A stretch of 64,000 bases of DNA from Sipunculus nudus. Its lineage: Eukaryota; Annelida; Sipuncula; Golfingiida; Sipunculidae. Both the position numbers and the translations under genes were made by a program. A model generated the notes under the pieces. The model was given only the letters and a program-made list of their open reading frames with translations, was not told where the DNA came from and did not search any database. Shown one piece after another: positions 48,535 to 59,845 of the stretch; position 1 is the first letter of the stretch, and the number at the start of each line of letters is the position of its first letter. The stretch lies in NCBI GenBank assembly GCA_026874595.1, contig CM049309.1:50132079-50196078 (forward strand). Direction: 5' to 3'.

Positions 48535-48612
48535 ACCTAAAATCGAACCTCGGACCTTAAAATCTTAATGCTCGGTGGCATGGTCACTGAACAATCGCAT
48601 CATCGTAACCAA
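48535..48612 (-). mobile_element. tRNA-derived SINE-like fragment
   Basis: On the minus strand an A-box-like TTGTTCAGTGACC is followed by CCGAGCATTAAGATTTTAAG and then the B-box-like GAGGTTCGATTTT at roughly tRNA spacing. A second B-box-like GTTCGATTCC sits at 48,740-48,760 on the same strand. Confidence 0.35.
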
Positions 48613-49559
48613 CCGCGTATTTGCACGCAACTATGACCTTCGAAGATATATGACAATGGAGGTCACGGAAAACAGCTCCTATTTTCAAATAATAAGCAGC
48701 ATCTGAAACGCAGAGCTAAAGATGCATTCCATATATATGTGCAGCTAGGAATCGAACACATTATATTTTCTTTGAGTGATTCCATTTGAACTACTTTTCC
48801 ATATATGCGTATGCAGTACGTATATGCGTATGTGGAATACTCTACAAATGACGTCAAAATGTGGAATTCCCCCGTTCGTTACCATGCGAATATGCGCTTT
48901 CGATCGCTACGTTGAACGATTGAAGGCTGTTACATATGCATATATGTATACGCAAACTTATTAATGGAATCTTTCAAAGGGAGTGTCCCATTCCTAACTT
49001 CATATTAATGCATAACGCATACCTACTGCCTAAGGATATATTGAAGCTTGAAGCTAGCATTCCGTAAATGCGTATGCAGTCCTTTTCCTTATGCCACATT
49101 TAAGAGGATTACAATAACAACTGACCAGAAGGGATTTGGTTGGCATGGTGGTAACAAGAATGTTCATGAATATTAACCACGACAGTGATTTGAGTACAAA
49201 TCTCAGGGTATTTGCATGTCACTTTACCTCGCAAAGATTAACTTATCAATCTTTTAGGAAAAAGTCAGATTCAAATTTTTCAAAATCATTTTGGCAACAA
49301 TGTCGAAGGCTCGCCGGGTGTTACAGAGCGAAAAGTACTACTACACTGGACTCAGAGAAGGTTGACAAGTCTTCTATACGACCTAACATGATTTTACTTA
49401 TGAACCTAATTCTCCTCCTATCGGGCGTAAGCACAGGATGCCGTAAACCAGGACAGTTCTTTACCAGGGCATAGACATACAAAGTCATGTCTAACTTCTA
49501 TGTGATGGGTGATACCTTGCCTTATACTGCATCTCTATGGGACCGCATTAACGGTGTAC

Positions 49560-49795
49560 CTCTAGTTCAGACCCGCGACACCCGCGTGTCAGTCTGTATG
49601 CAAAATAACAGCCCCCGTGAGCGATTACGAAATCTTTGCCACATCAGCTTTTGATCAGGCACGCTGATACGACAGAAAAATTCTCGAAGGGCAGTCTCAA
49701 GGTGGCGATTTATACGCGAAGAGTGTTTGTGGCCATAAAACCCGTATATCCCATGAAGTCGACGAATGTCCTTGCGTAACCGAGACCTCATCCGC
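49560..49795 (+). repeat. Old interspersed repeat, copy 2
   Basis: Aligns with 47,655-47,900 as described there. Its minus strand is open for 74 codons, but the partner copy is not open in the same frame, so no gene is called. Confidence 0.55.
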
Positions 49796-50394
49796 TTGTA
49801 GCCTGTTAAGCTTCAAAAGATTGAGTTAAATCTTGGGAAAATGTGTACGGCCTGACAACTCTTGCTTGTTTAGGGATACTAGATAAGAGATACCCTGTGC
49901 CTAACAAATAGGACAATACAGTGCTTCTTTGAATAGATATGTCAAACCTAAATTACTCAGAGAGTAATATGACCAGAGACTTTAATTTTATAAGATAAGT
50001 CTTACACCAGACAGACTTCAACAAGATTGTTATATCGAATAATATGTAAGACGTTTTTACCGTCAAATACAGTGGTACACTCACAATGTAATCTCGGAGC
50101 AGGTGTGTTATACTTGATTTAATTTCAAATAGTTTCTTTCTGTTTGACGCGATAACTGTAACTTTGCAATATATGTCACACATTTCACAAACAGCTAGGT
50201 GTCACGCAACCAGTTTAGTGGGGAAACGATACATGTGTTGAACTCAACCAGGCGTTCCATACCGTCCCTCAACCAGGCTGTCACGTGGGATGTTATGTTT
50301 TTACTTAACCAATCTAGCATTTTCTATATACTGTTACGTAACCTAATATAAACAGATCACGTATGCGTGATGAACACAAATTTTGTAATGGAGA

Positions 50395-51068
50395 TAAAAA
50401 AATCAGATTCAGTAACACTAGGCAGTGTGAAATGTCTAGGGGAATGAATAAAGAAGTCAGTGGTTTTTTGTTAACAAATAACCATAATTTATTCTTAAAA
50501 CAATCCTAACATTACAATACACTAAATCAATACAATTATACAGTAAAACAGCGGTATAAAAACAAATCAATACAATCACACAGTAAAAGACAAAAAGTGC
50601 ACAGTACCTGGATACCACCACCGTCACAACGATAAATTCTTTAAATGTATACTCTCGGAGAATGACAGTCCAGTGTAAAACTCTTGTTACAATTCAGAAA
50701 GTAAACTGAAGTCCAAATGAAAATCTATTAATGCCGCACTCGTCGGATAAGGTCCCAGAAACTGACACACGCTTCTGCGTCCGCTGGAAATCTTCTCTGC
50801 TGCTCTCCCGGCTCTAAAACACAGCCCCTTTATATACTCTTCACCCCAAGCCGAGAATTTTCCACGAACAGTCTAAAAAATCTTACACAACACAGTAAAC
50901 ACGCGTTACAGGAATCATCTAGAAGAACATCGCTGTGTGTGTCTACATATTAGGGTTGACACGTGACTCACGACCAGGCGAGAAAGCCCAAGGCTAGCAT
51001 GACAACGAGAGTTCAACCAGTATGGATTAAACTGCGAATGTAACAAACGGCCCGGCGAGGGTGTCACA
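50395..51068 (-). mobile_element. LTR-like fossil, copy 1 (ends uncertain)
   Basis: On the minus strand, TGTGACACCCTCGCCGGGCC near 51,068 looks like an LTR start. It is followed by GTATATAAAGGGG (TATA-type, near 50,830), a GC-richer transcribed segment, and AATAAA at 50,493-50,488, about 340 nt on. This promoter plus poly(A) order is that of a long terminal repeat, Gypsy-like by its TGTGACA start. No internal coding region lies next to it, so it would be a solo LTR. Target duplications were not found and the right end is a guess. Treated as a fossil. Confidence 0.4.
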
Positions 51069-52304
51069 ACACGAGTCACACTATAAAAAGAGCACCTGTA
51101 ACAATACGAATGAAGTAAGAAAACCTGTTAGCTAGGAAGACTACATAGGATATTGTCAAGAGTGTTTTATGAGGTTTTAAAATCGGTTGGTTCACGAAAT
51201 GTCGAGGGAATAGATAACTAATCGTTCAACAAAGATCAGATTTAACACTATTACTTGTTTTTAATTACACAATAGCAAGGCCTGAATTAGAGACACTGCG
51301 TTTTTGTGTATTCGTACCTACAGAATGTTTCAACGTCATGGTAACCTGATCTTATGAAGAGACCATCGCAAGTATTCAAATAACAATCGGTTGATTCCGT
51401 CCAGGAATGAATCCTAGGATAACACCTTGAAAGGTACCAATGATAGGTAACACAATCCGGCGTGGGGGCGTTTAGAAAACCTTTTTCCAAACAGCTGACT
51501 GGGGAAGTCTGTGGTTCTTATATTCGCAATGGACTCAATATAATCAAACTCCGATTAATATTTCTAAAGACAATCCGTCTTGCTGTAGAGCTCAAACGAA
51601 ATTTCTGTGTTCAAGACTAGACACCGGCTTGCGTGGATCAGCATATTTCATCCGGCACACAATTAAGCAGAACATGTTCGCCAAGACCTGCCATTGAGTT
51701 CTATGACTCAATGGACTTTCCCGATACAAAAGCCGCTTTTATAAACTAAATGGACAGTAACTATTCGACTGACTCTCAGTTGGTCCCTAATGACTGGTTA
51801 AGCAGTCGTTACCTCGCCGACTGTCCACCCTTATTAAACAGATGTTTGTCATACGGTGCAACATTGAACGAAATGTACACTGACCGCGTGAAGAGCTTTG
51901 TATTTAAATAAGAAACGACAGAACTTAATCGAGAGATGTCCGTAGATATTAAGCCTTATTATATATACTTTTAGGCCTAACCGAAATCAAAGGGAAAATT
52001 TTGACAGAGCTCACTATTTTGAATAGCATTTCAGTTTTCATCTACATTCTGAATGGTCACTTAATGCCCTGACTTTCATGGATGATATTTTACAGTTGTG
52101 ACTTGAAATTTGACACCTATCAAGACATCTTATGTCACAAAATAACGTGTACCTTTTCTTCATGGCTTTGAATTAATTGAGTTTAAATCTTATCAGGTAT
52201 CATAAGCTGGTTTTGTTATCAAGATCTGCACGCGTGAAGTCATATTTCAAAGGCAAACGACTCTTCCCATCTATATATTATCGCTTGAGTCAAGACAAAG
52301 CCCT

Positions 52305-52426
52305 TGTTACGATCCATAATGTAATAACTGGCCCATAATGTAATAACGGCCCATATTGTAATAAAAACGACCCATAATGTAATAATAGCCCATAATGTAA
52401 TAAAAAACGGCCCATATTGTAATAAC
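52305..52426 (+). mobile_element. Truncated left terminus of the foldback element
   Basis: Starts TGTTACGATCCATAATGTAA, preceded by GCCCT, and holds five subrepeats of the CCCATAATGTAATAA type. It stops at the tandem-duplication junction. It is the same terminus as 54,647 onward, offset 2,342 bp. Confidence 0.85.
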
Positions 52427-54768
52427 AATGTAATCTCGGAGCAGGTGTGTTATACTTGATTTAATTTCAAATAGTTTCTTTCTGTTTGACGCGATAACTG
52501 TAACTTTGCAATATATGTCACACATTTCACAAACAGCTAGGTGTCACGCAACCAGTTTAGTGGGGAAACGATACATGTGTTGAACTCAACCAGGCGTTCC
52601 ATACCGTCCCTCAACCAGGCTGTCACGTGGGATGTTATGTTTTTACTTAACAAATCTAGCATTTTCTATATACTGTTACGTAACCTAATATAAACAGATC
52701 ACGTATGCGTGATGAACACAAATTTTGTAATGGAGATAAAAAAATCAGATTCAGTAACACTAGGCAGTGTGAAATGTCTAGGGGAATGAATAAAGAAGTC
52801 AGTGATTTTTTGTTAACAAATAACCATAATTTATTCTTAAAACAATCCTAACATTACAATACACAAAATCAATACAATTATACAGTAAAACAGCGGTATA
52901 AAAACAAATCAATACAATCACACAGTAAAAGACAAAAAGTGCACAGTACCTGGATACCACCACCGTCACAACGATAAATTCTTTAAATGTATACTCTTGG
53001 AGAATGACAGTCCAGTGTAAAACTCTTGTTACAATTCAGAAAGTAAACTGAAGTCCAAATGAAAATCTATTAATGCCGCACTCGTCGGATAAGGTCCCAG
53101 AAACTGACACACGCTTCTGCGTCCGCTGGAAATCTTCTCTGCTGCTCTCCCGGCTCTAAAACACAGCCCCTTTATATACTCTTCACCCCAAGCCGAGAAT
53201 TTTCCACGAACAGTCTAAAAAATCTTACACAACACAGTAAACACGCGTTACAGGAATCATCTAGAAGAACATCGCTGTGTGTGTCTACATACCAGGGTCG
53301 ACACGTGACTCACGACCAGGCGAGAAAGCCCAAGGCTAGCATGACAACGAGAGTTCAACCAGTATGGATTAAACTGCGAATGTAACAAACGGCCCGGCGA
53401 GGGTGTCACAACACGAGTCACACAATAAAAAGAGCACCTGTAACAATACGAATGAAGTAAGAAAACCTGTTAGCTAGGAAGACTACATAGGATATTGTCA
53501 AGAGTGTTTTATGAGGTTTTAAAATCGGTTGGTTCACGAAATGTCGAGGGAATAGATAACTAATCGTTCAACAAAAATCAGATTTAACACTATTACTTGT
53601 TTTTAATTACACAATAGCAAGGCCTGAATTAGAGACACTGCGTTTTTGTGTATTCGTACCTACAGAATGTTTCAACGTCATGGTAACCTGATCTTATGAA
53701 GAGACCATCGCAGGTATTCAAATAACAATCGGTTGATTCCGTCCAGGAATGAATCCTTGGATAACACCTTGAAAGGTACCAATGATAGGTAACACAATCC
53801 GGCGTGGGGGCGTTTAGAAAACCTTTTTCCAAACAGCTGACTGGGGAAGTCTGTGGTTCTTATATTCGCAATGGACTCAATATAATCAAACTCCGGTTAA
53901 TATTTCTAAAGACAATCCGTCTTGCTGTAGAGCTCAAACGAAATTTCTGTGTTCAAGACTAGACACCGGCTTGCGTGGATCAGCATATTTCATCCGGCAC
54001 ACAATTAAGCAGTACATGTTCGCCAAGACCTGCCATTGAGTTCTATGACTCAATGGACTTTCCCGATACAAAAGCCGCTTTTATAAACTAAATGGACAGT
54101 AACTATTCGACTGACTCTCAGTTGGTCCCTAATGACTGGTTAAGCAGTCGTTACCTCGCCGACTGTCCACCCTTATTAAACAGATGTTTGTCATACGGTG
54201 CAACATTGAACGAAATGTACACTGACCGCGTGAAGAGCTTTGTATTTAAATAAGAAACGACAGAACTTAATCGAGAGATGTCCGTAGATATTAAGCCTTA
54301 TTATATATACTTTAAGGCCTAACCGAAATCAAAGGGAAAATTTTGACAGAGCTCACTATTTTGAATAGCACTTCAGTTTTCATCTACATTCTGAATGGTC
54401 ACTTAATGCCCTGACTTTCATGGATGATATTTTACAGTTGTGACTTGAAATTTGACACCTATCAAGACATCTTATGTCACAAAATAACGTGTACCTTTTC
54501 TTCATGGCTTTGAATTAATTGAGTTTAAATCTTATCAGGTATCATAAGCTGGTTTTGTTATCAAGATCTGCACGCGTGAAGTCATATTTCAAAGGCAAAC
54601 GACTCTTCCCATCTATATATTATCGCTTGAGTCAAGACAAAGCCCTTGTTACGATCCATAATGTAATAACTGGCCCATAATGTAATAACGGCCCATATTG
54701 TAATAAAAACGACCCATAATGTAATAATAGCCCATAATGTAATAAAAAACGGCCCATATTGTAATAAC
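52427..54768 (+). repeat. Tandem duplication, right copy (2,342 bp)
   Basis: Second copy of 50,085-52,426. Here the foldback terminus continues past the duplicated part into a complete element, so this copy keeps the ancestral right junction, while the left copy keeps the ancestral left junction. Confidence 0.95.
52737..53410 (-). mobile_element. LTR-like fossil, copy 2
   Basis: Same segment as 50,395-51,068, present twice only because of the tandem duplication. TATA-type box near 53,172 and AATAAA near 52,830 on the minus strand. Confidence 0.4.
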
Positions 54769-55085
54769 TATACCCTGCCCATATTGTAATAAAATCGAAA
54801 GTGGGTAAAACGGCCCATATTGTAATAAAATCGAAGGTGGGTAAAACGGCCCATAATTTTATAAATCAAAGTTCATGCAAATTAACTTAGACAATTCAAA
54901 TATTGACTTCTCGTGACACGAATGTGTAAGTGAACATACAAGTATGAAAAACCACTGGATTACATAATGACTATTTGTTTAAAACGGTGATAAAGCTTCT
55001 ATGAGCGAAATATGGCCATGATTCATGATTATCCTTTTGTTGAATCAGTGTTTAAATAGGGTGATAAAGTATTTAAACAAGATAA

Positions 55086-55089
55086 TATA

Positions 55090-55185
<96 letters not shown>
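55086..55185. repeat. (TA)n microsatellite
   Basis: Close to 50 TA units with two GTA steps. Open frames across it are artefacts of the repeat. Confidence 0.95.
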
Positions 55186-55188
<3 letters not shown>

Positions 55189-55273
55189 CGCCAAAATGTT
55201 AATATTTTGTCAATTTTAACAGATAAAATATACAAAACTCTCATTATCGATACATTTTAATGTATTTTATTTA

Positions 55274-55321
<48 letters not shown>

Positions 55322-55402
55322 CGCCAAAATGTAAATATTTGTCCATTTTAACAGATAAAATATACAGAACTCTCATTATCGATACATTTAAATGTATTTT
55401 AA
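55186..55402 (+). repeat. Duplicated 90-bp unit separated by a (TA)n array
   Basis: TATCGCCAAAATGT ... AACAGATAAAATATAC ... CTCTCATTATCGATACATTT occurs at 55,186-55,275 and 55,318-55,402 with a (TA)n array between. The unit ends in ATACATTTAAATGTAT, a perfect palindrome in the second copy. Confidence 0.85.
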
Positions 55403-55771
55403 TTCTTTTTAAAATATAAATGAAAGTTTAAATTTCAGTGCGTTTTGCTCAATGTATCATAGAGAAGATTTTATATGATCTCTCGAAACCTCCCGAGATT
55501 TGGAAATTATAAATGGAGGTACTGCTGCAATTTTTTGGTGCCTATATATGTATTGGTTAAGATGTCTTAGGTTAACATGTATAACACGTCGCATAGATAA
55601 AGAGCTTTCAACGCACGTATTTGAAGTTAAAACCTGGATGCGTCATTCGTGCGATTCAAGAGTTTACAATTTAATTTTTAAAAAGAATTAGCCGAAACAA
55701 CAAAACAACAATTTGAAAATGCCGGTTTCTGTGTTCCAGAGGTAGAGCATAGGGCGCAGAGCGGGGAGATT

Positions 55772-55862
55772 CAGGGGCGTATCCAGGTTTCAGGGAGGGC
55801 AGGGGGCCATGATTAGTACGTGGCGGATCTAGAAATTCGAAAGTTGTAGGGGGGGGGCGCTG
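55772..55862. mobile_element. CAGGGGCG-type MITE remnant nested in the foldback element
   Basis: Left end CAGGGGCGTATCCAGG at 55,772 and a second end-like word GTGGCGGATCTAGAAATT near 55,819, then a G run. It looks like two partial copies or an internally duplicated one. Confidence 0.45.
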
Positions 55863-55901
55863 ATATGCATACATGGGTACTATGAAAACTGTTATTTATA
55901 C

Positions 55902-55902
<1 letters not shown>

Positions 55903-55954
<52 letters not shown>

Positions 55955-56014
55955 TATATATATATATTATTATTATTATTATTAAAATAATGATAATAAT
56001 AATTATTATTATTA

Positions 56015-56064
<50 letters not shown>
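55903..56064. repeat. (TA)n followed by (TTA)n microsatellites
   Basis: A TA array to about 55,966, then TTA/ATT triplets to 56,064 interrupted by AAAATAATGATAATAATAAT. Confidence 0.95.
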
Positions 56065-56066
<2 letters not shown>

Positions 56067-56635
56067 CGTTATATGTTAATGTATGAAAATATGATTTTTT
56101 TATTCAATTGTGAACCATGGTTTCATTAAGGTTAGTAACAGGTTCATGGAGAGGGTATGGGAGGGGGCAGGATATTATGTAAATGACACTAAGCGTGTGC
56201 CCTGTCATTCTTGAGCTTAAACATATGGCATTACAATATAAATGGGCCGTTTTTTATTACATTATGGGCCGTTATTACAGTATGGGCCAGTTTTATTACA
56301 ATATGGGCAGGGTATGATTATTACATTATGGGTCGTTTTTATTACAATATGGGCCGTTATTGCATTATGGGCCGGTTATTACATTATGGGTTGTAACAGC
56401 CCTTTCAGGGCCCAAAGTAAAAGACGCTACATGCGTCATTATATGCAATCCATGAATGTTCACCAATCATAAGCCACTTCTAACAATGGCAATTTAATAT
56501 GTTAAACATGTTTTAAAATGTGTCTGTTTACAATTTATTTAATGGTTATTATCAAGGAGGCTTCGAGGGGTTGAAGAATGTCATTCACATGTAAAAATGA
56601 ATGAGATATTTGTCATTGCTCTTGCGGGGTATTTG

Positions 56636-56790
56636 ATAGGGGGGGGGGGGGGTAATTTTCGGTGGGGGGGGAGGTTGTCTCTCGGTTGTTGTTCGGGGGT
56701 AGTTGTCTGGGAGGGTAATTGTCATGGGTGTGGGGGGGGGGGGGTATTGTAGGAGGTGGGAGTATTGTCCGTAGAGGTAATTGTCCGGGG
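56636..56790 (+). repeat. G-rich degenerate minisatellite
   Basis: Imperfect units built on GGTAATTGTC followed by G runs of 4 to 14. Several runs of four or more G within 150 bp give quadruplex potential on the plus strand. Confidence 0.7.
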
Positions 56791-58499
56791 GGAAGTTCTC
56801 CTGTTGCCGCTCTTATGTTATGATCTTTTCCCTGATAACTAACTCTATGATACGGTCAATGTCTCATTTATGGAAAACCAGCAGATATGGCAGCATGACA
56901 GTTAAACGTGCTATTGTTTAGAAATTACATCAGATAACAAATGTAACTCATTATAGAAATCTATAAAAAAAAACCATAAAACAAATCAATTAAACTCATA
57001 AACCTTATGCCCGTGCCTTTCTCAGCTTATTCAAAGCAATCTGAAAACGAAAAACCTCGGACTATATTTAATTAATTCAGCAAAGCCTACATAAAGTTTA
57101 AAAAAATACGGTTTTTTTCACTTGAATGTGACGTTAGTAACTTAATTTCCTACGGAGGCCCTATAGTCTAACGCCCTTGCATGAGTTCTCATGTGCTTTC
57201 TGCAATTTCCTGGGACGTAGATACCTTTTCACATCGCTGGCTGGCTCATATTAATATGCTCTGTCCCTTGATTCAAGGAAATTACAAGTCCATAGCCTGA
57301 TCAGCTTTGTCCTTTAGTTCCGGTTCTGGTCAAGCAATAGTTGATGATACAGTAACACGAAAATGAGCAGACAAATTTACTTTACTGGCGACAGATAATC
57401 AACACAACCGTAATAGTCTGAGGTTATTGAAAATCTGATGTTATAATCAAAAGAGGAAACCATAATAAATTCTTCAACCCGAGTTGGATATCACAGTTTC
57501 ATTGACTTAATCGGTATCTGGTGTTAACAGAACCTTGCACAGGCCGATTCTTTTACCGTGTTTAATACGCCGGATTTTACAATGACGTCACGCGGAGGTA
57601 ATTACTATTTTATTGAGGGTCCCGTCTTGCCTTATTGCGTCTCAGGCGACCCGCGTGTCGTTTACACGGACTTAGAACAGGCACAGATAATGCTCAATCT
57701 CACGATCTGTCAATAACCGACTAATCTTAGACAGTACTCTGTTAAAAAGGGTTCAACGGTGACTCGAATGTTCCATTATAAAAGACGTGTAGAGGTTTAA
57801 TTATAGGACGTCTCCAGGTGTTTTTGTATAAAAGAAAGCTGAGAAGAATCTGATAGAATTCTGCAGTTTTCCGGCTTTTCCTTTATCTGATATAACTGAG
57901 GATTAAAAAAGCCTGCATTCATGTTCAGCCTTGAAGGTATTCAAATTTATATTAGAACCGTGACGTATCTCAATGAAATTGGTAGTGTTATTGCTGACGG
58001 TATATGTGTCAATGAAAATCCCGTTCCGTTTCATATGATTTTCAATATCATTATGTTTTTATTTAAAAACTGCACTATTTTAAGCACCAAGTAACAAAAA
58101 GACAAGTTTACTAGACTAATATTAAACTATCTGACAAAATGTCAAACCTTTTTCGTTTTCCTCACTACCTTGTGTTTTTCTTTTCTAAGAAATCTAAAAA
58201 TACTAAAATTATTTTAACTTTTTTATCGAATCCTAATTATATATTAGTGTTTAAATTAGAATTTAGAAAGAAACACGAATCCGAAACCACACTTAAAAAA
58301 TATTGAGAAGAATTCTAAGGCTCAGTTGGATATTCTTAGTTTGTTTTATGCTCTGATGAATAAAAAACATGAATACCATAAAGAACACCAACAAGAAAAA
58401 TGGTACTACGGCACTTAATACCAATGTGATTTGGTTCACGTTATAACGTTTTGTGTCAGAGTGTGAAGTCGCTTAGGTTTGTACACACCCAGCCGTCTA
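56791..58499. other. AT-rich noncoding stretch
   Basis: A full CRE palindrome TGACGTCA lies near 57,582-57,589 in a slightly GC-richer patch (57,540-57,670). No supported gene. Confidence 0.45.
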
Positions 58500-58700
58500 A
58501 GGGAAGTACGGTATATTCAGCGTCCGTCCGCTCGTCCGCCCGTTCACCTTCATGCCGCTGAGACAAATTACAAAGAATTTATGGATTTTCATAAAACTTG
58601 CAGTAACAACGGTTAACCATTATAATATCTCGCCCGAGCCGATTCTCTGCAAAATCCAATCATATTTAATGAGGGCAAAGGTCACAAGACTTTGATGGCG
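58500..58700 (+). repeat. Interspersed repeat fragment with CGTCCGTCCG run
   Basis: CGTCCGTCCGCTCGTCCGCC is followed by ACAAATTACAAAGAATTTAT and GGATTTTCATAAAACTTGCA. This pairing of a GTCC run with a GGATTTTxxTAAAACTT tail is one I associate with abundant bivalve interspersed repeats. No second copy lies in the window to confirm it. Confidence 0.35.
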
Positions 58701-59132
58701 TCATGATTACTTAACAAAAATGTGATTGGTTTTCATGAATATTGAAAGTATTTAATTTCTATCATTTATATTTACCAGTCGGTCTCTACAGAATTTGCGC
58801 ATATTTGATGAGGTCAGATGTCCTAAGACATACGACCGGGGCATTATGCACTTTTGCCGTGCTTTTGTTATATTCGAATATTTTGGAGACAACAATGAAC
58901 ACTGTTCCGGTGCAGTCCCGTTTCGCAGAGATTCCTGCACGTTTCAGCAGCTGCCGGCTTAATCTCGTCTTGGCATCACGTTACGACCGAAAAATGTCAT
59001 CGCCAGTTAATCGTACAGCTTGATTAAACAGACAAAAACTGCCTTACCTTTTTATGTTTCTTTCAGAAAATAGGATTAAGAAAATGTTACATCCGTGCCG
59101 ATTTAATAATATCAAATAAAAGGATACTGTTG

Positions 59133-59368
59133 CAGGGGCGAATACAGGATATGAGATTAAGTGGAAGGGTAAGAGAGGGGGCTTACCCCTCACATCGTGT
59201 AGAAACGATTTTAAAATTTAGGCTGAAGTTTAAATGTGTCATGATGTAGAATTCGGCTCTGGTTCGGTATTAAGCGCTTATTTTTCCAATTCCAAGAATT
59301 CTTTTGTCAAAAAGGGGGAGGAGCGCCATCTGAGCAGCCCCCCGCCCTGCCGCCTAAGTCCACCTCTG
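59133..59368. mobile_element. CAGGGGCG-type MITE copy
   Basis: Begins CAGGGGCGAATACAGG and ends with the inverted partner CCTAAGTCCACCTCTG. A G-rich left half and a C-rich right half match the family layout. At 236 bp it is the longest copy. Confidence 0.55.
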
Positions 59369-59754
59369 TGTTTTTACTTCTATTCCTTGGTAACGTTATT
59401 CACTTTCACTTTATATAATTTAATTTTTAAATTTTTTTAAATATAATTTTTTAAATAACCTTCGAGTCGCTGTCGGCGTTGGACAAAGACACTTCAGTCC
59501 CGAAAAGTCTGGAACCTAATCACTTGGCTACGTCTTACGCCTTAAAAACAAACTTTCATTTTCTTACATGGTTTTGGCTACTTCATGGGATGAGGCAGGT
59601 CATCATTTAGATATTAGCATTAAATCTTAAGAATGACCCTGTCAAGCAAAAAAATTAAACTGGGACAGTCATAAGCTGTAACACGAAATAATTCGCATCA
59701 GTTCCAGAAAGTCTGAATGTCCGATGATCCATCCATTTAATATCATAATACATA

Positions 59755-59845
59755 TGGTTCCGGTAGGGGTCCAAATCTGTCCGGCTAGAAACACACCTGC
59801 AAGTGCACAGTTAAACACACTAACCACTCGACGACCTAACAGAGT
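59755..59845 (-). mobile_element. tRNA-derived SINE-like fragment (Ser/Leu-type head)
   Basis: The minus strand reads AGGTCGTCGAGTGGTTAGTG, matching tRNA-Ser/Leu A-box regions, with a degenerate B box GATTTGGACCCC about 50 nt on. No paired acceptor stem. Confidence 0.4.

Larger units (their letters stand above)
46991..50084. other. Noncoding stretch with diverged repeats
   Basis: Contains the repeat pair at 47,655-47,900 and 49,560-49,795, a SINE-like fragment at 48,535-48,612, a full CRE word TGACGTCA at about 48,849, and several ATGCGTATGC-type palindromes at 48,800-49,080. The plus-strand frame at 49,136-49,474 is not protein-like. Confidence 0.45.
50085..52426 (+). repeat. Tandem duplication, left copy (2,342 bp)
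   Basis: Identical in order and length to 52,427-54,768. I count about 15 substitutions and no length change, roughly 0.6% difference. It contains an LTR-like fossil, AT-rich unique DNA, and at its right end the first 122 bp of the foldback element. The junction at 52,425-52,426 joins the element's TAATAAC to ACAATGTAATC with 2 bp (AC) of shared sequence. Confidence 0.95.
54647..56398. mobile_element. Foldback-type DNA element with subrepeat-built terminal inverted repeats
   Basis: The left end TGTTACGATCCATAATGTAA and the inverted right end TGTTACAACCCATAATGTAA lead into about 165-205 bp of mutually inverted sequence built from subrepeats of CCCATAATGTAATAA and CCCATATTGTAATAA with short spacers. 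Both ends are bordered by GCCCT (54,642-54,646 and 56,399-56,403), a 5-bp target duplication. Long inverted termini made of short tandem repeats are typical of foldback elements. The 1.4-kb interior has no gene: TA arrays, a duplicated 130-bp unit, a nested MITE remnant and a TTA array. Confidence 0.75.

Noticed and set aside
51287-51490. 67-codon frame repeated at 53,629-53,832
   Set aside because: Its duplication is explained by the 2,342-bp tandem copy, not by selection; no recognisable domain.
55025-55244. I-Y-I-Y frames on both strands
   Set aside because: Pure products of the (TA)n microsatellite.
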